Below are positions 8,460-17,400 of a stretch of 64,000 bases of DNA, in pieces. A model generated the notes under the pieces. It was given only the letters and a program-made list of their open reading frames with translations. It was not told where the DNA came from and made no database searches. Origin of the DNA: Kiritimatiellia bacterium (lineage in GTDB: Bacteria; Verrucomicrobiota; Kiritimatiellia; RFP12; JAAYLN01); contig JAGCUY010000140.1 of assembly GCA_017962605.1 (NCBI GenBank), forward strand, positions 1 through 64,000. Direction: 5' to 3'. Positions within the stretch are counted from its first letter, which is position 1. Every line of letters begins with the position of its first letter. Position numbers and translations under genes: made by a program.

Positions 8460-8494
8460 AAATTGACAATGGGTTGGGCAAGAATTTTTTAATC

Positions 8495-9928
8495 TCAGGC
8501 GCCGACGGTGGCGGAGGACTCGCGCGGAGTGCCGTCGCTGTCTCGCCAGGCAAGGCGGTATGCGCCCTTGAAGCCGCGGAAGGAGACGGTGCCGTCGGCG
8601 CCGGCCTTCACGGTGGTGCGCGTCCGCCATTCGCGGTTGATAAGTTCGTCCAGCGCGAAGAACGACTTCTTCGGCGTCATGTCGCGGTGGAAGAGGCCTG
8701 AGACTGAAGGTTCGCGCGGCGCGCCGCAGTCATCGACGATGTTCCACCAGGTGATGGCGACCATGTCGGGCAGCGAGAACCAGAGGCGGTAGAGATTGCG
8801 GGCGATCTCCGCCTGGATTTCCTCGCCGCGTTCGTCGCCGCCGGGGGCGGAAACGGTAATCTCCGAGAGATGGATCGGCATCCCCTGCCCCGCGTGCGCG
8901 GCGGCGATTTGCGACCGCACCTGCGTGGGGGAGCGTAGCTCGGAACCCTGCGCGATTTCCTCGCACTGCTTCGGGTTGAATAGGTGCATCTGCATCCCCT
9001 GGAGGTCGATCTTGTCGCCGCGCGCCAGCTGGTCGCGGGTCTGCTCGGCGTAGCTGGCGTCGAGCTTGTAGTCGTTGATTGAGAGAACCGACTTCGCGGG
9101 GAAGGCGCGCATGCACTCGCGGAAGGCCCAGTGGCAGTAGTCGCCGGGCATGAAGGTCTTGCGAGGGTCGCGGCAGAGCGTTGAGCCGGGAACAAGGCGG
9201 TCGGGGTAGCAGCAGGCGCTCTCGTTGCAGACGTCCCAGCTGCACATCCGCTCGCCATAGCGGGCGGCTAGGGCGTCGATGCGGCGCCGCAGGGCGCTCT
9301 CCATTTGCGCCGGGAAATCCGCCGGAATGCGCTTCAGCACCTCCTCCATCGGTTGCTTGAGGATGGACACGCCGGAGCGGTCGTCGGTGAGCATCTCGGC
9401 GAGGATTTCGTGCGGCAGCTTGGCCATGAGCCAGATGGGGTATTGCCACTCGGGGCTGGCCCAGACACTCGGGTGGCCGTGGCGCCAGATGCCCTTCTCC
9501 TCGCAGAACTTCACCACAGGCTCGCTTGGCGGGCGGCGCCAAAAGCGCTGCGCCTTGGGGTCACGGCAGGCGTTCCACCACGCCTCGGTGTCGGTCTGCT
9601 CCTCATCGAAGCGCATCTTGCCCTCGACTGGCTCGAACGTGCGCCAGTAGAAGGCAATGGTGCCGGAGTTGAAGAGGGCGCCGTCGGCGAAGGTGCTGCT
9701 CCATACGGCCTTGTGGCGCTCGTTGGCCTCGTGGGAGCCGAGCTGGTTGAAGTTGAATAGGTGCGCGCCGAAGCGGAAGGCGTGCGAGACTTGCTCAACC
9801 GTCACCTCCGCGCCGGCCGGGGCGCCAATGGCAACGGTGGCGTCGGCCTTGCGGTATTTTTCGATGTCGGCATCAATGCGGGCCTGTTCGTCGGCGTTCC
9901 AGTGGGCGTAGTAGGAGGGTGAGAGCAT
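8495..9928 (-). CDS. GH10-family endo-xylanase-like glycoside hydrolase
   Basis: 477 aa from the ATG at 9928. An upstream in-frame start would add 30 residues that only translate the GTGTGAAA repeat, so it was rejected. GH10 enzymes cut beta-1,4-xylan by a retaining mechanism in a TIM barrel. The acid/base Glu is E236 in WDVCNES and the nucleophile is E356 in IHLSEITV, with ITWWNIVDD on the last strands. The N-terminal ~90 residues include a VGAPAGAEV/FRFGAHLFNF segment typical of GH10 subfamilies. No signal peptide is visible, so action on short imported xylo-oligosaccharides in the cytoplasm is likely. A C-terminal ~55-residue segment (TTVKAGADGTVSFRGFKGAY) resembles a small beta domain. 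The gene stands alone. Confidence 0.88.
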   Translation of the reverse strand: MLSPSYYAHWNADEQARIDADIEKYRKADATVAIGAPAGAEVTVEQVSHAFRFGAHLFNFNQLGSHEANERHKAVWSSTFADGALFNSGTIAFYWRTFEPVEGKMRFDEEQTDTEAWWNACRDPKAQRFWRRPPSEPVVKFCEEKGIWRHGHPSVWASPEWQYPIWLMAKLPHEILAEMLTDDRSGVSILKQPMEEVLKRIPADFPAQMESALRRRIDALAARYGERMCSWDVCNESACCYPDRLVPGSTLCRDPRKTFMPGDYCHWAFRECMRAFPAKSVLSINDYKLDASYAEQTRDQLARGDKIDLQGMQMHLFNPKQCEEIAQGSELRSPTQVRSQIAAAHAGQGMPIHLSEITVSAPGGDERGEEIQAEIARNLYRLWFSLPDMVAITWWNIVDDCGAPREPSVSGLFHRDMTPKKSFFALDELINREWRTRTTVKAGADGTVSFRGFKGAYRLAWRDSDGTPRESSATVGA

Positions 9929-9941
9929 GGTAGGTAATGTG

Positions 9942-9996
9942 TAAGTGTGAAAATGTGAAAGTGTGAAAGTGTGAAAGTGTGAAAGTGTGAAAGTGT
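9942..9996. repeat. GTGTGAAA octamer tandem repeat
   Basis: About six copies of GTGTGAAA (one variant AATGTGAAA) lie directly upstream of the GH10 start. They replace any normal leader, and no ribosome binding site is seen. Reading through them in the GH10 frame gives a Thr-Leu-Ser-His-Phe-His repeat, which explains the over-long reading frame. Confidence 0.85.
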
Positions 9997-10134
9997 TGCC
10001 AATTTCCAATGTTGCCAATGGCCAATCCCGAATCCTGCGATGCGGCTACGGCTGTCTAATGTCGGCTGTCTTCCCGCATGTCGCATGTCGCATGTCGAAA
10101 GTCAAACGATTTAACGATTCAGCGATTCGCGGTG
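9997..10134. repeat. Mosaic of three short-repeat families
   Basis: Three blocks follow one another between the GH10 and glucuronokinase genes: CCAAT-containing repeats with GTTGCCAAT (9997-10035), three CATGTCG heptamers (about 10076-10096), and AACGATTT/AACGATTC/AGCGATTC units (10104-10128). No gene, terminator or promoter is evident. Confidence 0.7.
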
Positions 10135-10137
10135 GGG

Positions 10138-11133
10138 CTAGACGAGGGTGGGGCGGAGGGTGATGACTCCGAGTTTGGAGAGCGATGCCTGGAGGCGCTC
10201 GAATGTGGCGTCGTCGGGGCAGACTCCTACGATGGCGCCGCCGCTGCCGGAGAACTTGGCGCTGGCGCCAGCGGCGCGCGCCGCCTTCACCATGCGCAGG
10301 TTGCCATCGGAGAGGCGGTAGAGCTTGGCGCGAAGGTCGAAGTTCTCGTCCATGAGGGCGGAGAGCACCGCCCAGTCGTGCGCCTTCATGGCGTCAAGGG
10401 CCTTGTCGGTGAGGGCGCCCCACTGGCGCATGGCGCCCACGACTGCCTCGTCGCCTGCGTTGAAGCGGTCGCGGATGTTGTTGTGGAAGACCTCGGACCC
10501 TTCGGAAAGGTCGGTGCGGTAGGCGATGTAGAGTGGCGGCATCATGTCGGCCGTGAGCGGACGGTAGTCTCCGTAGCCGCGGCTGTCGAGGAGCGCCTTG
10601 TTGAAGTCCATGTAAACTAGGCCCTGGTAGGCCTGCGCCACGCGGTCCTGGAGGCCGGCGGCGATGCCAAGCTCCTCGTTCTCGACGGCGCGGACGATGT
10701 TGGCCAGCTGGGCGTTGGGGATGGTTACGCCGTAGAAGGACATCATGGCGCGCATGCATGAGGTGATGATGGCGCTGGAGCCGGCGAGGCCCACGAGGTT
10801 GGGGATGTCGGAGGAATAGCGGATTGTGAAGTTGCGGCCATGGAGGGAGACTCCGTTTGCGCGGCAGTATTCGCCGAAGCGCTTGATGGCCGCCTTGATG
10901 AGGCGGATGCCGCCGTAGTAGCCGTATTTGCGGACGTCGGCGTCAAGGTCGTCAACGGAGGCGAAGGTTGAGCCGTCGCGCGGCCCGGGCTCAATGACAA
11001 GCTCCGGCGACTCGTAGAGAGTGGCCGTCGCGGAGAAGTTGGAGAAAGTGAACGCTATTGTCTTTCCGAAGTAGCCGTCGGACGGATTGCCTATCAGGGC
11101 GGCCCTGGGATATGCCTTGGTGGTGATAATCAT
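10138..11133 (-). CDS. Glucuronokinase-like GHMP kinase
   Basis: 331 aa. It matches the plant-type glucuronokinase branch of the GHMP kinases, which phosphorylates D-glucuronate at C1 as the first step of the salvage route to UDP-glucuronate. The start [20 protein letters not shown] closely follows that branch. The phosphate loop GLAGSSA (115-121) replaces the usual Gx[23 protein letters not shown] and [11 protein letters not shown] near the C-terminus complete the family pattern. Assignment rests on remembered similarity to Arabidopsis glucuronokinase; another sugar-1-kinase specificity is possible. It is divergent from rmlB, a nucleotide-sugar gene, which fits. Its TATAAT box is 9 bases before the ATG. 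Confidence 0.78.
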   Translation of the reverse strand: MIITTKAYPRAALIGNPSDGYFGKTIAFTFSNFSATATLYESPELVIEPGPRDGSTFASVDDLDADVRKYGYYGGIRLIKAAIKRFGEYCRANGVSLHGRNFTIRYSSDIPNLVGLAGSSAIITSCMRAMMSFYGVTIPNAQLANIVRAVENEELGIAAGLQDRVAQAYQGLVYMDFNKALLDSRGYGDYRPLTADMMPPLYIAYRTDLSEGSEVFHNNIRDRFNAGDEAVVGAMRQWGALTDKALDAMKAHDWAVLSALMDENFDLRAKLYRLSDGNLRMVKAARAAGASAKFSGSGGAIVGVCPDDATFERLQASLSKLGVITLRPTLV

Positions 11134-11142
11134 GGTGAAGAC

Positions 11143-11185
11143 ATTATACCAAACGGCGGCGCGCGGCGCGCGGATGTGGTATAAT
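11143..11185. promoter_or_regulatory. Divergent pair of extended -10 promoters, apparently leaderless
   Basis: TGGTATAAT occurs on both strands in the 61-base gap between the glucuronokinase gene and rmlB: TATAAT at 11143-11148 (minus) and 11180-11185 (plus). Each lies exactly 9 bases from its ATG. Transcription starts ~6-8 bases after a -10 box, so both mRNAs should begin at or within a base or two of the start codon. No Shine-Dalgarno could fit. Confidence 0.65.
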
Positions 11186-11194
11186 CAAGAAGCA

Positions 11195-12268
11195 ATGAAA
11201 AAGATCTCCTTTGGCAACCTAATGGTGACCGGCGGCGCCGGCTTCATCGGATCCAACTTCATCCGCCACGTCTTCGAAAAGACCGGCTACGCGGGACGCA
11301 TCGTGAACTTCGACGCCCTAACCTACGCCGGCAACCCGCGCAGCCTCGACGACGTCGCAGCCAAGTTCGGCGAGCGCTACGTCTTCGTCCGGGGCGACAT
11401 CCGCGACCCGGAGGCCATCCGCCGCGCCTTCGACGAATACTCCATCGACGCCGTCTGCCACTTCGCGGCGGAGTCGCACGTGGACCGCTCAATCGTCTCG
11501 CCCGGCGCATTCATCGAGACCAACGTCAACGGCACGTTCAACCTCCTTCAGGCGGCGCGCGAGCGCGGCGACGCCTTCGTGCGCTTCCACCACGTCTCGA
11601 CCGACGAGGTCTTCGGCTCGCTCGGCGCGGAGGGGTTCTTTTCCGAGACGACGCCCTACCAGCCGCACTCGCCCTACTCGGCGTCGAAGGCATCATCCGA
11701 CCACATCGCCCGCGCCTACCACGACACCTACGGCCTCAACGTGACGATCACCAACTGCTCCAACAACTACGGGCCATACCAGTTCCCGGAGAAGCTGATT
11801 CCGCTGATGATCCTCAACGCAGTCGAGGGCAAGCCGCTGCCCGTCTATGGCGAGGGGCTGAACATCCGCGACTGGCTGCACGTGGAAGACCACTGCGCCG
11901 CCATCTGGACGGTGATGACGCAGGCGGAGTCTGGCACCACCTACTGCGTCGGCGGCCGCTCCGAGCTTCGCAACATCGACGTGGTGAAGCGCATCTGCGC
12001 GCTCGTCGAGCGCTTCCGCGGGCCGCTGCCAAACGGCGCGCCGCGCGAGTCGCTGATCACGCACGTCGCCGACCGCCTCGGCCATGACAAGCGCTACGCC
12101 ATCGACTGCTCGAAGATCGAGCGCGACTTCGGCTGGCGCCAGACGCACACCGCCGACAGCGGCTTCGAGGAGACCGTGCGCTGGTATTTGGACAATCCGG
12201 CCTGGGTGGAGTCGGTCCGCTCCGGCGAATACCTGCGCTGGATCGAGACCTACTACGCCGGCCGCTAG
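11195..12268 (+). CDS. rmlB: dTDP-glucose 4,6-dehydratase
   Basis: 357 aa from the ATG at 11195; the open frame runs further upstream but through the promoter. RmlB converts dTDP-glucose to dTDP-4-keto-6-deoxyglucose, the second step to dTDP-L-rhamnose, in the cytoplasm. The NAD-binding motif is TGGAGFIGS at 12-20. [21 protein letters not shown] and the catalytic YSASK within [12 protein letters not shown] are standard. [20 protein letters not shown] and [17 protein letters not shown] distinguish RmlB from other epimerase/dehydratases. The other rml genes are not in the window. The mRNA is probably leaderless: TATAAT ends 9 bases before the ATG. Confidence 0.93.
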   Translation: MKKISFGNLMVTGGAGFIGSNFIRHVFEKTGYAGRIVNFDALTYAGNPRSLDDVAAKFGERYVFVRGDIRDPEAIRRAFDEYSIDAVCHFAAESHVDRSIVSPGAFIETNVNGTFNLLQAARERGDAFVRFHHVSTDEVFGSLGAEGFFSETTPYQPHSPYSASKASSDHIARAYHDTYGLNVTITNCSNNYGPYQFPEKLIPLMILNAVEGKPLPVYGEGLNIRDWLHVEDHCAAIWTVMTQAESGTTYCVGGRSELRNIDVVKRICALVERFRGPLPNGAPRESLITHVADRLGHDKRYAIDCSKIERDFGWRQTHTADSGFEETVRWYLDNPAWVESVRSGEYLRWIETYYAGR

Positions 12269-12285
12269 TGGCAGGCTGAAAAAAC

Positions 12286-13410
12286 CTACACCGTCTCCCC
12301 TCTCACGTAGGAGGGGCCGAAGGTGACATCGGCCGGGAAGGCGCCGGTGGAGAGATAGTCAACGATGTGTTTCGCCACCTGTGCGCCTATGGCGGCGTTG
12401 TCACGCTCCATGCGAGTGAGCGGAACCACGCTGGCCGGGACATCCTCCTTGTTCGCCCATGTTACGATGCGAACGTCCTGCGGGATGCGGACGCCGGCGG
12501 AGGCCAGCACCAGCATGGCGCCGGAGGCCAGGTGGTCGTCGCGGAAGAAGACGAGGTCTGGAAGCGGGCGGCGGCCATCGGCGCGCGGGGCCCACTCCTC
12601 GGCCAGCCGCTTGGCAAAGGCCAGGGCGGTCAGCGTCGAGAGCGACTGCGTGTTGAACGGGGGTTCCGTCGGGGCAATCCGCCAGTCTTCGGCGTGGATG
12701 CCGGCCGCGTTCAGCGCCGGAACGGCATCCGGGCCACCGCGAAAGCCCGTAATCTGGAGGACGTTGCGGACGCCAGCCTCACGGCAGTGCGCGACAAAAT
12801 CGGATAGGCATAGGTCGTCGCGCAGGGCAACCGTTCCGACAAGGGCGCGGAATGGAGCGGGCTGCTTACGCGTCACACGGATAAAAGGCACGCCAACGGA
12901 GGCGAGGCGGTCGGAGATTTCATCGAGATCGTGCACCTGGACAACGAGGTCAAAGCGATGCTTCGTCATCGTGTCGAGAAGGGAGAAGTCAAGCGAACCG
13001 TCTGCGGCGAACGGGACTGTCGCGTGGATGACCAGATAGCCCGCTGAAGTGAGGGTGTCGCGCAGGGCGGCCTTGGCCTCATTCTCGGCCTGATTGCCGC
13101 ACCCGGGCGGAACGACGACGAGAATCTGCCCCTTCCAGCACGGGCGGTCGGGATTGCAGACAACGCAGCCGACATGCGGGCGGGGGGAGATGATGCGCTC
13201 CATCTTCAGTATGCGGATGGCGCGGGTGGTAATGACTTGGCTGACGCCCGTCAACGCGGCGAGTTCGCGGATTGGCGGAAGTAGCTCGCCTGGACGGTAG
13301 TACCCCGTCTGGATTGCGCGGCGCAAGGCGTCGGCCAGCTGGATTGCAAGGCCGCCGTGCCGTGAGCGGTCGATTGTGAACGGCGGTTTCTTAAATGCGA
13401 TTTGAGTCAT
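12286..13410 (-). CDS. GntR-headed transcriptional regulator with LacI-type sensor domain
   Basis: 374 aa. Residues ~8-80 are a winged helix of the GntR type (GLAIQLADALRRAIQTGYYRPGELLPPIRELAALTG, where the fixed YYRPGELLPP turn is diagnostic). Residues ~100-374 resemble the periplasmic-binding-protein-like sensor of LacI regulators. The C-terminus PADVTFGPSYVRGETV is nearly the same as in the second regulator at 27564. Regulators of this layout usually respond to a sugar and control adjacent glycan genes; the likely targets here are the GH39/GH78 operon or rmlB. It converges on rmlB with a 17-base gap. A complete sigma70 promoter lies upstream with only 6 bases between -10 and ATG. Confidence 0.88.
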   Translation of the reverse strand: MTQIAFKKPPFTIDRSRHGGLAIQLADALRRAIQTGYYRPGELLPPIRELAALTGVSQVITTRAIRILKMERIISPRPHVGCVVCNPDRPCWKGQILVVVPPGCGNQAENEAKAALRDTLTSAGYLVIHATVPFAADGSLDFSLLDTMTKHRFDLVVQVHDLDEISDRLASVGVPFIRVTRKQPAPFRALVGTVALRDDLCLSDFVAHCREAGVRNVLQITGFRGGPDAVPALNAAGIHAEDWRIAPTEPPFNTQSLSTLTALAFAKRLAEEWAPRADGRRPLPDLVFFRDDHLASGAMLVLASAGVRIPQDVRIVTWANKEDVPASVVPLTRMERDNAAIGAQVAKHIVDYLSTGAFPADVTFGPSYVRGETV

Positions 13411-13416
13411 GGGGAT

Positions 13417-13445
13417 AGTTTAGTGGAAAGAGCGGTGTTTGTCAA
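13417..13445 (-). promoter_or_regulatory. Sigma70 promoter of the regulator gene, leaderless geometry
   Basis: On the minus strand TTGACA (13440-13445) and TAAACT (13417-13422) are separated by exactly 17 bases. The -10 ends 6 bases before the ATG, so the transcript would start at the ATG itself. Confidence 0.65.
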
Positions 13446-13470
13446 GACGTTTTCGCGCCCTGCTCCCCCT

Positions 13471-14088
13471 TCAACCATTCGCCAATTTCAGGAACCCGGC
13501 GACGCCAGATAGAATGAGCTGCGAGGCGAGGGAGGCGAGAACCAGCCCGGTGATGCGACTGAGAATCGCGAAGATGCGCCGGCCGAAGCGGCGCTCAAGC
13601 GAAGTGGCGAGGTAGAGCATGACCCAGATTGTCGCGCAGGCCGCAGCCATGGAAAGCACGCAGGCCGCCTTCGCCAGCGGCGTCGCGAGTTCGGTGCCCA
13701 GCACCAGGATCGTGCCGATGGTGGCCGGCCCGACCACGACCGGAATCGCCATGGGGACAATGGCTATGTCGTCGTCACTTCCAGGCGGCGCCTCTACCGG
13801 CTTCCCTTTGGCCAATCCGATTGCGGAGAGCAGGAGAATCGTCCCGACGCCGACGCGGAAGGCATCAAGCGTGATGCCGAAAAGCGAGAAAATCGCCTGC
13901 CCGAGAAAGAGGAGGATGAGGCTGACGAAAAACGCGGCGGACATGACTCTCCCCGAGAGCCTGCGCCTCTCGCGTTCTTCCATTTCCTCCGTGATGCAAA
14001 GGAACATGGAGAGCGCGAAGAACGGCGTGTAAAGGAAGAAGAACTTCAGCGCGTTCGTCGAAAAAACAGTCCAGAATTCGCTAAACAT
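13471..14088 (-). CDS. MarC-family integral membrane protein
   Basis: 205 aa from the ATG at 14088, which has GAAGG eight bases upstream; an in-frame start 12 codons further up lacks support. Six hydrophobic segments are visible, beginning FFFLYTPFFALSMFL and VMSAAFFVSLILLFLGQAIF. MAIPVVVGPATIGTILVLG is the family hallmark (the conserved proline-glycine segment of MarC/UPF0056). These inner-membrane proteins have no settled function; early links to multiple antibiotic resistance were not confirmed. It sits between two carbohydrate units with its own -10 box upstream and is probably not functionally tied to them. Confidence 0.85.
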   Translation of the reverse strand: MFSEFWTVFSTNALKFFFLYTPFFALSMFLCITEEMEERERRRLSGRVMSAAFFVSLILLFLGQAIFSLFGITLDAFRVGVGTILLLSAIGLAKGKPVEAPPGSDDDIAIVPMAIPVVVGPATIGTILVLGTELATPLAKAACVLSMAAACATIWVMLYLATSLERRFGRRIFAILSRITGLVLASLASQLILSGVAGFLKLANG

Positions 14089-14200
14089 TTTCAAGCCTTC
14101 GTTATGACATCCCGAAACCGACAAAAATCAAGTCCGCATGGCGCCTAGCCTTCGGACACTTACATTATACTAGGAAATGCCAATATTGTAAAATGCGTCC

Positions 14201-14280
14201 TACACTTTTATGAACGAATATGCCAGCCTCTTTCACACTTTTCGAACGAAAACAGCAAATGTTTCCACACTTTTATGAAT
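14201..14280. repeat. Three direct repeats of ACACTTTTATGAA type
   Basis: Copies start at 14202, 14235 and 14267, i.e. spaced 33 and 32 bases. The core is ACACTTTT followed by ATGAACGAA, CGAACGAA and ATGAAT. They lie upstream of the marC -10 box. The spacing is about three helical turns, so they could be operator sites; they could also be one more short-repeat family. Confidence 0.5.
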
Positions 14281-14346
14281 ATTCATCCATGCACCCGTCC
14301 ATTGCCTTGCCCTTGGGCCCTGCTCCCCTAAGGGCACAATAATCGT

Positions 14347-14375
14347 GCAAATCCGAATTGAGATTTCGGATTTGC
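14347..14375. terminator. Perfect 11-bp inverted repeat downstream of the rhamnosidase gene
   Basis: GCAAATCCGAA and its exact complement TTCGGATTTGC enclose a 7-base loop, 59 bases after the rhamnosidase stop on the minus strand. No T-run follows in either direction, so it may be an mRNA 3'-end stabiliser or attenuator rather than an intrinsic terminator. Confidence 0.45.
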
Positions 14376-14433
14376 ATGGGAAATTGGCATTTGGGCTCCC
14401 GTGACCAAATCGGCAGTTCCGGGGTGTCTCCCC

Positions 14434-17400
14434 TCAAGCAGTCACGACAAACCGATGGATGCCGGAGCCGAGACGCCATGCGGGACGGCCGAGTCGCGTC
14501 GTCGCCTCGGCGCCGTCGCATGGATTGGCGTTGTCGAATCCTTTTGGCATGACAGCCGTGGCGGTGGTGTTTGGAGGCACTTCCACCGTCCAGTCGAAGG
14601 TTCCGCCGTCGATGCGCCATTCGCTGCGAATCTTGCCGTATGGGCATTCGTGGGACGCCTTAACCCAAGATAGCCCGGCCGTCTCCGGAGCGAGGAGGAT
14701 CTTTCGGAAGCCGGCCGCATCGTCGCCCACGTCTAACCGGATGCCGCCGGGATATTGGAAGAGCCACGCCGAGACGTCGCCAAACATGACATGGTTCTGC
14801 GAGGTCGGCGTGCGCCAGCTCTCCCAAGCGGTCGTGGCGCCGTTAGCGAGCCAGTCGCCGAAACTGGGGTATGCGGTCTGCTTGAGAATGTCGATGGCGA
14901 GGTCGCCGCGCCCGGTTTCGCTAAGCGCCCGGAAGAGCCATTTGACGCCGAGGATGCCGCATGTGAGAAGGCGTCCGGCGTCCTCGACGGCCTGGGCGAG
15001 TTTCCGCCCCGCCGCGTCGCGCGCTTCCGGCGCGGCAAGCCCCGCCGAGAGCGCTGCGGCCTGCGAACACTGCGTGCCGCCGGCCCATGTGCCGTCGTCT
15101 TTCGCAAAGGCCGCACGCGCCGCTTCCCGCGCCTTCCGGGCAAGTTCCGCGAAGTGCCTTGCGTCGTCGTCGCGGCCTAGGAGCCGCGCCTCGTCCGCCG
15201 CGATGCGGACGGCCTCGTGCCACCAGGCGGTCGAGGTGAGCGCGCGTGGCGTGTAGGTGCCCCACTCGGACTGCGGCATCGGCGCGCACCAGTCGCCGAG
15301 GCCGTAGTCGGCGAGTCCTCTTGCGTCAAGCTTTCCTTCGCCCCAGAGAATGTAGCGGCGGAGGGCAGAATAGGTCTCCTCGAGGATGCGGCGGTCGCCC
15401 CGGTAGCGGTAGAGCGTCCAGGGCACGACTGCGACGGCGCAATCCCAGGCAGGCCCCGCGCCCTCGGGCCCCCAGCCTCCGAAGGGAACTAGGCGCGGGA
15501 TGCCGCCATCGGGCAGCTGCGCGTCCATGATGTCGCGGCACCACTTTTCATAGCCCGCCGTGTTCTCAAAGCAATACTGCCCCATTTCGGCGGCGAGCTG
15601 CGCGTCGCCAGTCCAGCCGTTCTTCTCGCGCTGCGGGCAGTCCGTCGGGACGCCGTCCGTGAAATTGCAGAGATAGGCCCGCACGAAGAGCCGGTGGATG
15701 CGGTTCACAAGGTCGCTGGAGCATTCAAACGACCCCGCCGGATCGAACGCCGTGTTGACCTGGTAGGCCTCGATGTCGCCGGGGCTAAGCGCTTCGCGCA
15801 ATCCGCCGATCTCCACGTAGCGGAAACCCTTGTAGGAGAACTTCGGTTCGTGGAATTCCTCCTCCGCCCCGGTCGCGACATGGCGGTCGCGCTGGAACCA
15901 GCCGCCGGGCATCCGCAGGACGGAGTGCGGGTACTGGAAGAACATGTCGTTGCCGTCCAGTTTCACCGCGCCGTCCTCATGGCGCTTTTCGCCGTACTGA
16001 ATCGTGACGACGTCGCCCTTCGCCAGGCCGCGCAGACGAAGCCGCGCCCAACCGGAAAGGTTCTGCCCGAAATCGACGGACCAGTGGCCGTTCGCGAGGC
16101 GCTCCACCGAGGTCGGCCGCCAGGTCTCGCGCTTCTCCGCGCTTGGGAGAGGCATCGCCTCAAGACGACCGGAAGGGCCGTTCGTCACGGTTGCGGGGAG
16201 GTCGATGGACGGAACATTCCCCGGCGCGTGGATTTCGCCCTCGCGCAGGTCGTCCCAGAGAATCGGGCTTCCGACCTGCCGCCATGAGCCGTCGGTGACG
16301 ACGCGCTCCCGCGTTCCGTCGGCGTATGTAAGTTCAAGCTGGGCGATCAGGCAGGGCGTCGCGCGCCATGGGGATTCGTCGAGGTTCCACACCTCGGGCA
16401 CATGGATGTCGTATGGGCCGCGCCCCAGCAGGACGTCCAGCGAATGCTCGCCGGGCGCCGCGAGAAGGTCGGCGATTTCGTAGGTGGAATAGAGGACGCG
16501 GTCGTCGTAGTCCGTGGGCGCGGGGTCAAGGGCCTTACGGCCGATGCGCCGGCCGTCAAGGGAGGCCTCGTAGAAGCCCAGGCCGCAGATGTGCAGGACG
16601 GCGTCGCGGACAGGCTTCACCGTGCGGAAGGTTTTTCGGAAAGCCGGCGAGACGGTCTCGACGGTTCGCATGAGGCGACCGCCGAAGGGCGCCGCGACGG
16701 TCTCGCCAGGCCAGTTCTTCCCCGTGGCGAAGGTGCGTCCGCCGGGAAGCGAGAGAAGCGCGAGGAAGGCCCCGTCCTCTTTCATGCGCACCGTCACCGA
16801 ATTCGTTCCGGCGCATAGATGGCCAGCCACGTCCACATAGCGGAGAATCGGCCCGCCGCCAAGTTTCATCACAGTCCGGCCGTTCACCTCGATGGAAAAG
16901 GCACCGGAGGCGGCGCAGGCCAGGACGGCGGGAGCGGTTTCACGGACGGCGAATGACGGACGCCATGAGCAGCGCGTTGCCGTCAGTTCCGCCGCGCGCG
17001 GGTCGATGTCGCCAGGTTCCGCCTCAAATGAAAGCGGCACCAGGGCGGCAGACTCCCCCTCCCCGCCGGCGGCGACCCATTCCGCGCCCTTGAGGTCGTA
17101 CTCCACTAGCGTCTCCGGATTGACCGTGATCCATTTCGCCACCCAGTTTTCGAAACGGAGAAGCCCGGTGCGCCAGCGGGCCGGATCGGAAACCGTGCGC
17201 CGGCCTTGGTTGTCGAGCGTCTCGACCGTCCAGTAATATGTACGCAACGGTTCGAGCTGACGCCCCGCGTATTCGACGTTCACGGACTGCGCGCCCGCCA
17301 CTTCGCCTGAGTCCCAGACGTCGGGTGCGGCGAGGCGGTCGAGACTCGTCGCCACACGGACGCGCCAGGCAATCTGGACGACATTGCGCGCGCCGCCGTC

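Larger units (their letters stand above)
14089..14433. other. Gene-free gap: promoter, direct repeats and a hairpin
   Basis: This 345-base gap separates marC from the rhamnosidase gene, both on the minus strand. It holds a minus-strand TATAAT at 14164-14169 (for marC, leader ~75 bases), three ACACTTTT direct repeats (14201-14280) and a perfect 11-bp inverted repeat at 14347-14375. No further coding potential is seen. Confidence 0.6.

Noticed and set aside
9929-10018. 30-residue N-terminal extension of the GH10 enzyme
   Set aside because: The extra residues are a translation of the GTGTGAAA tandem repeat, and the family sequence begins after the ATG at 9928.
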